Positions 9,382 through 17,833 of a DNA stretch of 64,000 bases are shown piece after piece. The DNA is from JAAYZX01 sp040770645. Lineage in GTDB: Bacteria; Actinomycetota; Thermoleophilia; RBG-16-64-13. The stretch is from the NCBI GenBank assembly GCA_040770645.1, contig JAXGIS010000011.1, positions 5,712-69,711 of the forward strand, in the 5' to 3' direction. The notes beneath the pieces are model-generated. The model saw nothing but the letters and a program-made list of their open reading frames with translations, searched no databases and was not told where the DNA came from. Every line of letters starts with the position of its first letter. Within the stretch, counting starts at the first letter, position 1. The position numbers and the translations under genes are program-made.

Positions 9382-9977
9382 GTGACCGGCCTCTGATCGC
9401 TTATCCGGCGCGGACTCACACGCAAGATCGGTCAGGGTGGCTGCCCACGGTCGCAGTGGGTGCTGTGATGTTCGGATGGCTTTTCATGCGGTTGGTGCTG
9501 AGCGCCCTTGTACCCAACGTGAATGAGTTGCCTGTTGGGCTACCAGTATCCGTGGGCCGTGGCGTGAGCATCATGCCGGCGGCGGGATGGTCGCGCGGGT
9601 CGGATGACGGCATCGCCGACACTCCAGGTGTGGAAGGCATCATGATCCAGAAGGGGGGCGTGCGTGCGTTTTTCATCGTGGAGCCTGATGAGGGGAGCAC
9701 GGAGGGTCTTCACGAGGAGACACTGCGCGGGCTGGGCGAGGACTTGGATATGTTCGAATCATTGGCTCCCACCTCGGTCGCGATGGGAGCAGGTGGTGAG
9801 GGCGTGAGATCGGCTTTTCGCGGCTGGACGCGGGATAGCCTGCTGGAGGGTCTCCTGGCGTCTCTCTCCTACAGGGGCAGCGGCGTGTCGTGTATCGCCG
9901 TTGGCACAGCGGGATCGGTGGCGGGCGTGCTGTCCGACGTGGAATTCATGCTCCAATTCATGGAGTTCCCCCAGTGA
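9378..9977 (+). CDS. Membrane-anchored protein of unknown function
   Basis: A protein of 199 residues has a short cytoplasmic N-terminus, one transmembrane segment at about residues 22-44, and an outside domain of about 150 residues. The outside part starts GRGVSIMPAAGW and contains alternating strand-like segments resembling the PsbP/DUF1795-type folds common in actinobacterial surface proteins. That likeness is by eye only. It is coupled on both sides: ATGA overlap with the small protein before it and GTGA overlap with the PrsW-type gene after it. A role as partner or substrate of the protease is an inference from this coupling. Confidence 0.6.
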   Translation: MSDRPLIAYPARTHTQDRSGWLPTVAVGAVMFGWLFMRLVLSALVPNVNELPVGLPVSVGRGVSIMPAAGWSRGSDDGIADTPGVEGIMIQKGGVRAFFIVEPDEGSTEGLHEETLRGLGEDLDMFESLAPTSVAMGAGGEGVRSAFRGWTRDSLLEGLLASLSYRGSGVSCIAVGTAGSVAGVLSDVEFMLQFMEFPQ

Positions 9978-11141
9978 TTACGCCAAGATACGATCCGCTC
10001 GCTCAAAGCTTCAACCGGGGGCCTATCTGGGGATATCGGGGGTCGCTGTTCTCGCCCAAAAGGGCGGCTTTCTGGCTGTACGCGCTTCTGTTGCTGGTGT
10101 CGTTGGCTACCCCTGCTCGAGCCAGGGCAGTTTTTTGGCGGCCTATCCCGCAGCATGGGCACTATCTGTCTTGCTGATGGTGGTTGTGGTTGTGCCGGTG
10201 TTGGTTCTGATCTACCGGCTCGATCAGTTCGAGCCCGAGCCGGTCTCGTTGGTGGTAGGTGCCTTCCTGTGGGGAGCGGTGGTGGCGGTGTTCTTCTCTT
10301 CAGCCACCAACTCGCTACTGGCGGCGGTGTTGGAGAACACGCTCTCCCCCGACGTGTTTGTGAGTTGGAGGGCCGCCATCGTGGCGCCATCAACGAAGAA
10401 CTGTACAAATCGTTGGGGCTGGTGGTGCTGTTCCTTATTGCTCCTTTGGAGTTCGATTCCCTTATGGATGGGTTGGTGTACGGGGCATTCATTGGGCTCG
10501 GGTTTCAAGCGGTGGAGAACGTGCAGTACTTCTTACAGGCGGTGGACTTGGCCGGAGGCGGTGATCAGATTGGGCCGGTCATAGGCGTCTTCTTCCTACG
10601 CGTGGTCGTGGGAGGTGTGTACAGCCACGTGTTGTTCACCAGCCTGGTGGGGATCGGTTTTGCCTATGTGGTGACGCGACGGGAGGTCTCGCGCGCTTTG
10701 CGGGCGGTGGTGTTCGGCGCCCTGTACGCCGCCGCCTTCTTGGCCCACTTCGTGTGGAACTCCCCGTGGTTCGAGTCGCTGATCCAAGAGGACAACGTCG
10801 GCACATTCGTCGCGTATGCGTTCGTCAAAGGCATCCCGTTCCTGGCCTTCCTGCTGGTACTCGTGTTCATGGCCAGGCGTCGGGAAGCCAATGCGTTCAG
10901 CAGGTTGGTGGCGGCGGAGGTGGGGACCGATGTCATCGGCGAAGGTGAGTTGGCGATTCTGCGGAGCGCCCGCCGGCGCCGGCGGGCGCGGCGGGCGGTG
11001 ACGGCGGCCCGCGGCAGCGCCGCGGGCCGCGTGCTGGCCGCCTTGCAGAAGGAGCAACTCAGACTTGCACTTGTGGTCTCCAAGGCGGTGGACCCCGCTG
11101 ACCCCCGGGTGGAATACCAACGCAATCGTATCGGGCTCTGA
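9974..11141 (+). CDS. PrsW-family intramembrane protease (frameshifted as read)
   Basis: PrsW-type proteins cut membrane substrates such as anti-sigma factors. The family motifs are all present: LDQFEPEP after an early membrane segment, EELYK (the EExxK motif), GFQAVENVQYF (FxxxEN), the histidine-bearing YSHVLFTSLVG, and HFVWN. There are about eight hydrophobic segments and a basic C-terminal tail with a run of Arg. The frame changes twice, near 10110-10160 and 10370-10390, with the conserved order kept across both. The start is GTG 9974, overlapping the previous stop. The very GC-rich stretch at 10970-11030 lies inside the coding sequence. Confidence 0.82.
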
Positions 11142-11645
11142 GAGCGCAGCTGGCCCAGGTGTCCGCCTGGGGTCGGTGATCGCCGACCGGGCATGGCTGT
11201 GACCAAGAGGCCTCATCCCGCCGGTCTCATTGCCGAACACCCGTTCAAGTGGCGCGTTCGACGGTCACACAGGTCTGCTCATGTGGAGTCCGCCGACTGT
11301 CGGCTTCTGATCCAGGCAATCACAGGGGGCCGGGCTGTGCGACGGCGGCGGTGCGGCCTCAGTCGCCCGCAGTGGCTGCCGGTTGGTCTCATGAATGTCC
11401 GCGCATCCGAGGTGTCCGTGGCCGGTGCTATGATAGCGTTACCGGTTGGGAAACCGGCTGCCGTGGATTGCGTGGAGCGCGCGACGGCTTGGACACGCAC
11501 TTGCGACTGAGGCGCACTGCAGTCTACGAGTCAACAGTGCATTGATGAGATGAGTTGGTGACGAAGCCGAGAGGAAACGGCCACTGCTGCCGAAGGGGGT
11601 GGGGGAGAGACCGGATATGGCGTAGGGATAATATGGATCCTCTGC
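11142..11645 (+). other. About 500-base intergenic region
   Basis: No convincing gene is visible. A 6-bp hairpin (CCCAGG/CCTGGG) shortly after the PrsW-type stop may end its transcript. TATGAT at 11429-11434 followed by a short inverted repeat (ACCGGTT/AACCGG) could be a promoter start region, and GATAAT at 11627-11632 lies just upstream of the riboswitch, but neither has a good -35. The two short plus-strand frames here show no coding character. Confidence 0.4.
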
Positions 11646-11649
11646 AGTG

Positions 11650-11742
11650 GGCAGGGGCTTCTCGATAAGGGCAAACCCGCCGAAAGACGGGGACGCAAAG
11701 CCATCGGCCTTCGGTATTGCCAGGGCGGCCGGGCTGCCGGGA
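11650..11742 (+). ncRNA. GEMM-I (cyclic-di-GMP-I type) riboswitch, copy 1
   Basis: The conserved aptamer blocks appear in order: GGGCAAACC, a stem capped by a GAAA loop (CCGCC-GAAA-GACGG), GGGACGCAAAGCC, a second stem, then a GCCGGG 3' block. These are the hallmarks of GEMM-I RNAs that bind cyclic di-GMP; a cyclic GMP-AMP-binding variant cannot be excluded by eye. It lies in the leader of the large secreted protein at 11844 and ends in an overlapping terminator. The aptamer limits are approximate. Confidence 0.87.
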
Positions 11743-11763
11743 ACGGTGGCTCGGCTTTTTGTT
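11728..11763 (+). terminator. Riboswitch-controlled terminator, copy 1
   Basis: GCCGGGC (11728-11734) can pair with GCTCGGC (11749-11755), followed by a run of five T and then GTTT. The 5' arm is the last conserved block of the aptamer, so ligand binding and terminator formation exclude each other. This predicts that ligand turns expression on. Confidence 0.7.
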
Positions 11764-11843
11764 TCTAGGGGGAGAGGCAGAACCATCGTCTTTTTGCTGT
11801 ATGGGTCCGCAACGACCAGGGCAAGTTAGGGGAGGAACATCAC

Positions 11844-14610
11844 ATGAGATGGAGACTGACAGGCAAATGGTGGCTGGCCCTTGTCTTGATCTTGGGCTTC
11901 ATGCTGGTGCCCTCCGGGGCGGCCTTGGCGGCCACCACCAACTATGGCGACGTCAACTTGTCGTCCAATGGAACCATTGACTCCGGGCATTTCGCAGACG
12001 TATGGGACCTGACCAAGGGTGATATGACCATATCGTTCACCTACGACGGCAACGGCTTGTGGATGCAGCGGGTGCCATGCGTCGGGCCGAACTAGGTATA
12101 CGAGCGGTCGGGTACCCTGACTTCAACCCCACTTGGATGGGCGAGGAGCCGGCGTGTGGCTGGCAACCGACTACGACTGACGCCCGGCACCTTCGCCCCC
12201 GATCCCGCGGGAAGCCCCCTCCCTGGACATGGATGACAAGTTGATCCTCCAGAAAGCGGGCGGCATGGGAGAGGGGCATACGACCTGCCCTCCGCGCCTC
12301 CGACTTCGGGCAACAACCATCGCTTCTGGTGGGATCGGGACGGAGTGGATCCCTACCAGAACCCCGAGACCGCTAATACAGGTGGTCTGTACAGCATCGG
12401 CATAACGCTCCACGCCACCAGCGCCACGACCGGCACAACGTATATGACGATCAACGGGCTGGATCAGGGCTTCGAGACCGACGGCGACTGGGGAACCATC
12501 GAGTTGACGCCGGCCGGAATGACCTTCACGGGCGACATGACCAAGATGCAGGTCTTCTACGGCTTGTACGGCGATGGGGCCACGCACAGTGTGGCCTTCA
12601 AGAACATCACCGTCACAGGGGTCCTGGCGCCCGTGCGGGTCTATGTCTCCCTCGTTGATAGCGAGAACAACCAGCTGACGCCGGGTACCAGCTACTATCA
12701 GATTGGAAGTGGTTCCACCGCCTACTTCGGTCAGGGAACCGAGGGCGGGTGTCTTTATCACGATTTCCCGGCGGGTACGACCGATGTGTCGGTGTGGACC
12801 ACCTACAACAACACCACGAGCGGGAAGCTGACTCAGGACATCTCGAAGGATCCGTACTTCAACTTTCAGACCAACAAGGTCACCCTGAAGCTGACCAAAT
12901 GCGACGGCACGCCGCTGAGCGGCGGCGCGGCGCGTTTCAAGAACGGTCCCACGTACTTCTTCCCTGCCCCCAACTCGACTGCAGCTGATGGGACGACCTC
13001 GGCGGAGATGTTCCCGGGGACCTACGACTTCGAGATGAGTTATAAGGGCACCGCTCAGTGGAAGTACGGCGAGGTGATCTCGAACTCCGTCTCCGTACTC
13101 ACTTGGAAGACCACCAATGTGACTCTGGATTGGCCGGGGCAGATATCGTACGGGGGCCGGTGGGCGACTCCGCGTGGTTCGCCAAGCCCTCTATGGAGAT
13201 GATGCCTGGGACCATCAGATTCCATTTCCGGCCCTTCGGGAGCGATCCAGGCTATACCACTGACCTGACTTTCAGCGGTTGTGCATATGTCGGCGGAGTC
13301 CTAACCTTGGTCGATGAAGCGGGCAATCCCCTCGCCAACTACCCGGCGGACTATCCGGCCGAGACCCGTAATCTGAAGTACAAGTACCGCTATGGGGGCA
13401 GCTGGGCGTCCGAGGTGTCGTTCAAAACTGACGCCGGCGGCCATTGGCCCTATGCCATCGATCCGGCTCATGCGGCCAAGTGGGACAAGAAGATCACCGT
13501 GACCCTCAACCAGACCACCAAAGAGCAGGACGTCACGCTCAATCCCGTCTTCCAGGCGGCCAAGGTCAACGTCAACCTGAAGAAATGTGGTGGAGAGCTG
13601 ATCACGGCGGCACCGGGCGGCTCGGCGGATCAGGGTGGAGGCTTCTGGTATCACCACGGCAAGACCGGACCCTCCGGAACGGTGAGCTTCTACACCTTCC
13701 CCGGCAACATCAAAGTGCGCATGAGCTACAACCACCACTCCCAGACCCTCCTCCCGACCATTGTTGCCGGTACGAATGAAGTCGACTTCCTGACCACCCC
13801 TGTAACGCTTGCGTACCCCGGCAACATCAGGTCCAACATGGGGGGCAGTTGGTGGTTCTTTGAGAAACCCACCATGTATCTGCTGCCTGGCACTTACAAC
13901 TTCTGGTTCCAGAGCGGTAACAGCTGGGTTGGGCCGACGGCGATCACCGTGGGCGGGTGCGAGCCGATCGAGAAGGGCTATATCCTACTCAGGGTGATTG
14001 ACGAGACCGGCAAGGGCGTGGCCGGCGGTGTCGCGACGCCCGCGTACGGGGGCGGCTGGGGCAGCCAGCTCCCCGGTGTTACAGATGCCAACGGAAACCT
14101 CTTCACCGAGATCACGCCTGGGTACACCAAGATCAAGATGGCGGTGAATCAGGGCGGTCAGGAGCAGACCCTGGCCCAACTGATCGCCTCCAACTACACC
14201 TGGAAGACCGAGGTCCTGCGCATCTGGTTGAAGGACCACGCGGGATCGCCCATCACCGATGGCAAGGCCGTTCTCAGACAGGGTGGAAGCTACTGGTATA
14301 CCTGGGGCAATCTGAGTAGCTCTGGCTACAAGGATGTGCAGTTGTTCCCGGGGTCGTATAGGTTCGAGATGACCTACAACTACACCTCGCAAATCGCGAA
14401 CTCGGTTCCCGTCTCCTCGGGGCCGGGCATCCAGAGCTTCGACTTCCAGACCGGGCAGGTGATCGGCCCCTGCATCACGGAGTACGCAGCGGGCAGTTGG
14501 CGGCCTTCACGAACGGCATGGAATTGATGCCGGGTACCTATACGTTCAAGAGCCCGTCACAGTCCGGAACAGTGACGGCGGGAGGCGTCACCTATCTGAC
14601 TTGTCCGTAG
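11844..14610 (+). CDS. Large secreted repeat protein 1 (frameshifted as read)
   Basis: A secreted protein of about 920 residues follows the first GEMM-I riboswitch. The signal peptide (basic RWRLTGK, then LALVLILGFMLVPSGAALA) is clear. An N-terminal domain to about 12600 is followed by repeated small beta domains built around a KVTLKLTKCDG...FPGTYDFEM pattern, resembling prealbumin-like or SpaA-like stalk domains. The segment 13301-13960 matches the module found twice in the second protein (LVDEAGNPLANYPADYP, KKITVTLNQT, TMYLLPG). Many segments begin with a Lys-Cys or Gly-Cys pair, so disulfides are possible. No sortase signal or C-terminal anchor is visible. Breaks occur near 12070, 12170-12240, 13160 and 14500. 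A role in adhesion or matrix formation is inferred from the riboswitch and repeats. Confidence 0.72.
13301..13960 (+). repeat. Shared surface-protein module, copy 1 (more divergent)
   Basis: This stretch encodes the same order of motifs as the two copies in the second secreted protein: LVDEAG.PLANYPADYP, LKYKYR.GGSWA, KKITVTLNQT, EQDVTLNPVFQAAKVNV, a GGG.WY.HG block, KVRM.YNHH.QTL, and GGSWWFF.KPTMYLLPG. It differs from them at many third positions, so the duplication is older than the one within the second gene. Confidence 0.75.
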
Positions 14611-14708
14611 CGGTCATACGTCTGTGATGTCTCCAAGCACGCCGTACAGTTGCGCTGCCGCAGTTCACGTGATGGGACATCGATAGAGAGCGGCTGAGGC
14701 GAATCAGG

Positions 14709-14737
14709 AGGCCCCCTTCTGGGGAAGAAGGGGGCCT
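14709..14737 (+). terminator. Hairpin after secreted protein 1
   Basis: A perfect 12-bp stem (14709-14720 with 14726-14737) with a GGGGA loop lies about 100 bases after the stop codon. No T-run follows. Confidence 0.6.
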
Positions 14738-14769
14738 CGCTGTGCCCAAAAGGCGCAATATCGATAGAT

Positions 14770-14798
14770 TTGCCCTCTTGTTGTTCTCGTTGTAGAAT
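14770..14798 (+). promoter_or_regulatory. Promoter of riboswitch copy 2
   Basis: TTGCCC (14770-14775) and TAGAAT (14793-14798) are separated by exactly 17 bases. The predicted start is about 25-30 bases before the aptamer. Confidence 0.65.
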
Positions 14799-14833
14799 GA
14801 ACCGGCAGGCAGAAGCGTGCTTCGCGGGGAGCA

Positions 14834-14926
14834 ACGAGCCTCTCCCGTCAAGGGCAAACCCGCCGAGAGGCGGGGACGCAAAGCCATCGGCCTTCGGTCT
14901 TCCCAAGGCGGCCGGGCTACCGGGAA
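14834..14926 (+). ncRNA. GEMM-I (cyclic-di-GMP-I type) riboswitch, copy 2
   Basis: The same blocks occur as in copy 1: GGGCAAACC, a perfect CCGCC-GAGA-GGCGG stem with a GNRA loop, GGGACGCAAAGCC, CATCGGCCTTCGGT, and GGCCGGGCTACCG. The loop change GAAA to GAGA and the repaired stem pair are compensatory-type differences that support a real structure. It leads the second secreted protein. Confidence 0.88.
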
Positions 14927-14947
14927 CGGTGGTTCGGCTTTTCTGTT
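14911..14947 (+). terminator. Riboswitch-controlled terminator, copy 2
   Basis: GCCGGGC (14911-14917) can pair with GTTCGGC (14932-14938), with two G-T pairs, followed by TTTTCTGTT. As in copy 1 the 5' arm belongs to the aptamer, which fits an on-switch. Confidence 0.65.
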
Positions 14948-15025
14948 CCCAGGAGACATGCTGCAGCCTCGGGCACACGGCTGCAAGCTTGGGAGGAACC
15001 TGGTACCTGGCCGAAGGAGGGGGCA

Positions 15026-17507
15026 GTGACATCAAGATTTCTCGTCAAATGGTGGTTGGGCGCTCTACTGCTTGTGGCGTTCACTTTGGTGTTCGCTCTC
15101 CCCGCGAGCGCTGACGATCTCGGTCTAACCACCGTTACTATCACGTTGGTCGACGAAGCAGGCGATCCGCTGGCCAACTACCCGGCGGACTATCCGACCG
15201 AGACCCGCAATCTGAAGTACAAATACCGTGATGGCGGTGCTTGGGCGGTTGAAACCTTCCAGACCGACGTTAACGGTCAGGTCTCGATCACGATAGACCG
15301 CAGCCTCTATCCCAACTGGGACCACAAGATCACCGTGACCCTCAACCAGACCGGCCTGGAGCAGGACGTCACGCTCAATCCGTCTTCCAGGCGGCCAAGG
15401 TGAACGTGAGCCTGGAAGAGCTGCAGCGGTCCCCTCACGCAGACGCCGGGGGGAGTGGTGGCTCAGGGCGGCGGCTACTGGTACGACCACGGCACTACCG
15501 GTCCTTCGGGTACCCGCAGCTTCTACGTCTTCCCCGGCTCCGTCAAGGTGCGCATGACCTATAACCACCACGCCCAGACGCTGGATTCCGTGGCCGTGGC
15601 CGCCGGCACCAACCAAATCGACTTCCTGGCCACCAAAGTCACCCTGCACGCCGGCAACATCAGGTCCAACAAGGGGTAGCTGGTGGCTATTCGAAAGCCC
15701 ACCATGTATCTGCTGCCCGACACCTACAACTTCTACTTCGAGAACGCCGGTGTTTGGGATGGGCCGGTGGCCATCGACGTCAAGGGCTGCGAGCTGACCG
15801 GGGGCATCCTCACCCTGGTGGACGAGGCGGGCAAGCCCCTCGCCAACTACCCGGCCGACTACCCCACCGAGCAGCGCAACCTGAAGTACAAGTACCGCTA
15901 CGGGGGCAGTTGGGCTCCGGAGGTGTCGTTTAAGACCGACGCCAACGGCCGCTGGTTCTACACCATCGCTCCCGAGCATCTGGCCAGCTGGGACAAGAAG
16001 ATCACCGTGACCCTCAACCAGACCGCCAAGGAACAGGACGTCACGCTCAATCCCGTCTTCCAGGCGGCCAAGGTGAACGTGAGCCTGAAGAGCTGCAGCG
16101 GTCCCCTCACGCAGACGCCGGGGGGAGTGGTGGCTCAGGGCGGCGGCTACTGGTACGAGCACGGCACCACCGGTCCTTCGGGTACCTGCAGCTTCTACGC
16201 CTTCCCCGGCTCCGTCAAGGTACGCATGACCTATAACCACCACGCCCAGACGCTGGATTCCGTGGCCGTGGCGGCCGGCACCAACCAAATCGACTTCCTG
16301 GCCACCAAAGTCACCCTGCTGCACGCCGGCGGCATCAAGTCCAACATGGGGGGCAGCTGGTGGTTCTTCGACAAGCCCACCATGTACCTGCTGCCCGGCG
16401 CCTACAACTTCTACTTCGAGAACGCCACGGGTGGTTGGGATGGGCCGGTGGCCATCGACGTTAAGGGCTGCGAGCTGGTCTATCCTCTCGCTCCTGTGAA
16501 TGAACCTCCGGTGGCCGCTGCAGGTGGCCCCTACGCCGTGGATGAGGGAACCTCCGTGCAGCTCGATGCTTCCGCCTCATTCGATGCGGACGGCACCATT
16601 GTGGCTTATGAGTGGGATCTGGATGGAGACGGTGTATTCGACGACGCCACCGGCGTGACCACACAGGTTACTTACCCCGACAACGGAACATACGTGGTCA
16701 CTGTGAGAGTGACCGACGACGCCGGGGCTACCGCCACTGCCACTGCCACCGTGACCGTGAGGAACGTAGCGCCGACTCTGGGCACCATCAGTGGGCCGTC
16801 TGAATGTGTACGCGTCAATACAGGCATCAGTCTGAATGCGTCGTTCAGCGATCCCGGCGTACTGGACACACACGCGGCCATATGGGAGTGGGGTGACGGC
16901 ACTACTTCGGCGGGCCTAGTCACGGAGACCGACGGTTCTGGGCTCGGTCTCGGGCTCTCACGCCTACGCAAAAGCGGGTATCTACACCGTTAAGCTCACG
17001 GTGACAGACAAGGACGGCGACAGTGCAGTCGCTTCCTGGGAGTACGTGATCGTCTATGACCCCAAGGGTGGCTGTCTCGTGAGTCTGGGCCGGTTTACCT
17101 CCCCTCCGGGGTCTATCCCAGGTTCTGCATTGAGTGGCCCGGTCCCCTTCACTTTCAACTGTGGGTACTCGAGCAAGTCCGGCAAGCCCACCGGTCTGGC
17201 AGCGTTCTCCTTCCCTGGGCGGAACCTGGGGTGGGCGGTTCGCAGTTTTGACTGGATGGTGGTGAGTGGCTCGGTTGCCTATTGCCAGGGAACGTGCCAG
17301 ATCAACGGCAAGGCCGGCTACAGCTTCTTGGTTGCCGCCCAAGACGGTCGACTCAATACCCAAGACCGGCAGAACCGTATTCGGGTTCGGATTTGGGACA
17401 CGGCCACCGGTGCGGTGATCTTCGACACTCAGCCAGGCGCTTCTCTGGATGCCCCGCCGGCGTTGCCGTTGAACTGCGGCATTGGCCTCATTTGCATCTG
17501 TAAATAA
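15026..17507 (+). CDS. Large secreted repeat protein 2 with PKD domains (frameshifted as read)
   Basis: A secreted protein of about 820 residues follows the second GEMM-I riboswitch. GTG 15026 has an AAGGAGGGG site and opens a signal peptide (RFLVKWWLGALLLVAFTLVFALPASA). Two nearly identical modules of about 220 residues follow (15146-15793 and 15809-16483). Next come a PKD domain (PPVAAAGGPY...VDEGTSVQLDASAS...YEWDLDGDG...VTVRVTDDAG) and a second PKD-like domain (WEWGDGTTS...AYAKAGIYTVKLTVTDKDG). The C-terminal domain of about 130 residues contains several Cys. Breaks occur near 15385, 15410, 15670 and 16950. No membrane anchor or sorting signal is visible. Confidence 0.75.
15146..15793 (+). 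repeat. Surface-protein module, copy 2
   Basis: This is the first of two direct repeats in the second secreted protein gene. It ends with the block encoding GPVAIDVKGCEL. Long stretches are identical at the DNA level to copy 3, for example around 15440-15480 against 16110-16150, which indicates recent duplication or gene conversion. Confidence 0.85.
15809..16483 (+). repeat. Surface-protein module, copy 3
   Basis: Second direct repeat, about 665 bases downstream of the first in register. This copy reads through without a break in one frame, so it is the best guide to the module's true sequence. Confidence 0.85.
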
Positions 17508-17551
17508 CATATCCGCGCGGTAGTCTCACGCGACGATCGGATAAGACCAAT

Positions 17552-17591
17552 CGAGGCCCTCGCCCTCATACTGAGGAGGGCGGGGGCCTCG
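17552..17591 (+). terminator. Terminator hairpin after secreted protein 2
   Basis: A long, slightly imperfect GC-rich stem (CGAGGCCC...CGCCCTC with GGAGGGCG...GGGCCTCG) surrounds a short loop, about 45 bases after the stop codon. Confidence 0.6.
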
Positions 17592-17819
17592 GATGTCTCC
17601 CGAATGATCACGCGCTCCTCGACCCATGGAGCTACAGGCACAAAGCGCTGGGTCCGTGATTTCTGCCCGATGGCCGCGCCTCTCACGCGCCTGCATGCCT
17701 GAAGGCCGGTCCGTGCGCCGTACTCCCGCCGTGCTCTCCTGTATCCCGAGCGTGGCCCATTGGCATCATGGGGGCGGCGCCGGGTTCTCCTTCTCGGCGG
17801 TTCCGTCCGGGCAAACTGG

Positions 17820-17833
17820 TAGAATTGATCACT
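17820..17833 (+). promoter_or_regulatory. -10 element for a possibly leaderless uvrA mRNA
   Basis: TAGAAT (17820-17825) ends 8 bases before GTG 17834, and no ribosome site precedes that GTG. The bases between (TGATCACT) resemble the AATCACT before the carboxypeptidase start at 6103. Confidence 0.4.

Noticed and set aside
10970..11035. Very GC-rich palindromic stretch that could be taken as a terminator
   Set aside because: It lies within the C-terminal Arg/Ala-rich coding part of the PrsW-type gene.
11193..11545. Short plus-strand frames upstream of the first riboswitch
   Set aside because: They overlap in different frames, lack ribosome sites and show no conserved or hydrophobic pattern.
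15125..16324. Minus-strand open frame of about 400 codons across the repeat modules
   Set aside because: Its repetition (HGHGIQRLGVVVIGHA) only mirrors the plus-strand repeats, which have a signal peptide and a riboswitch.
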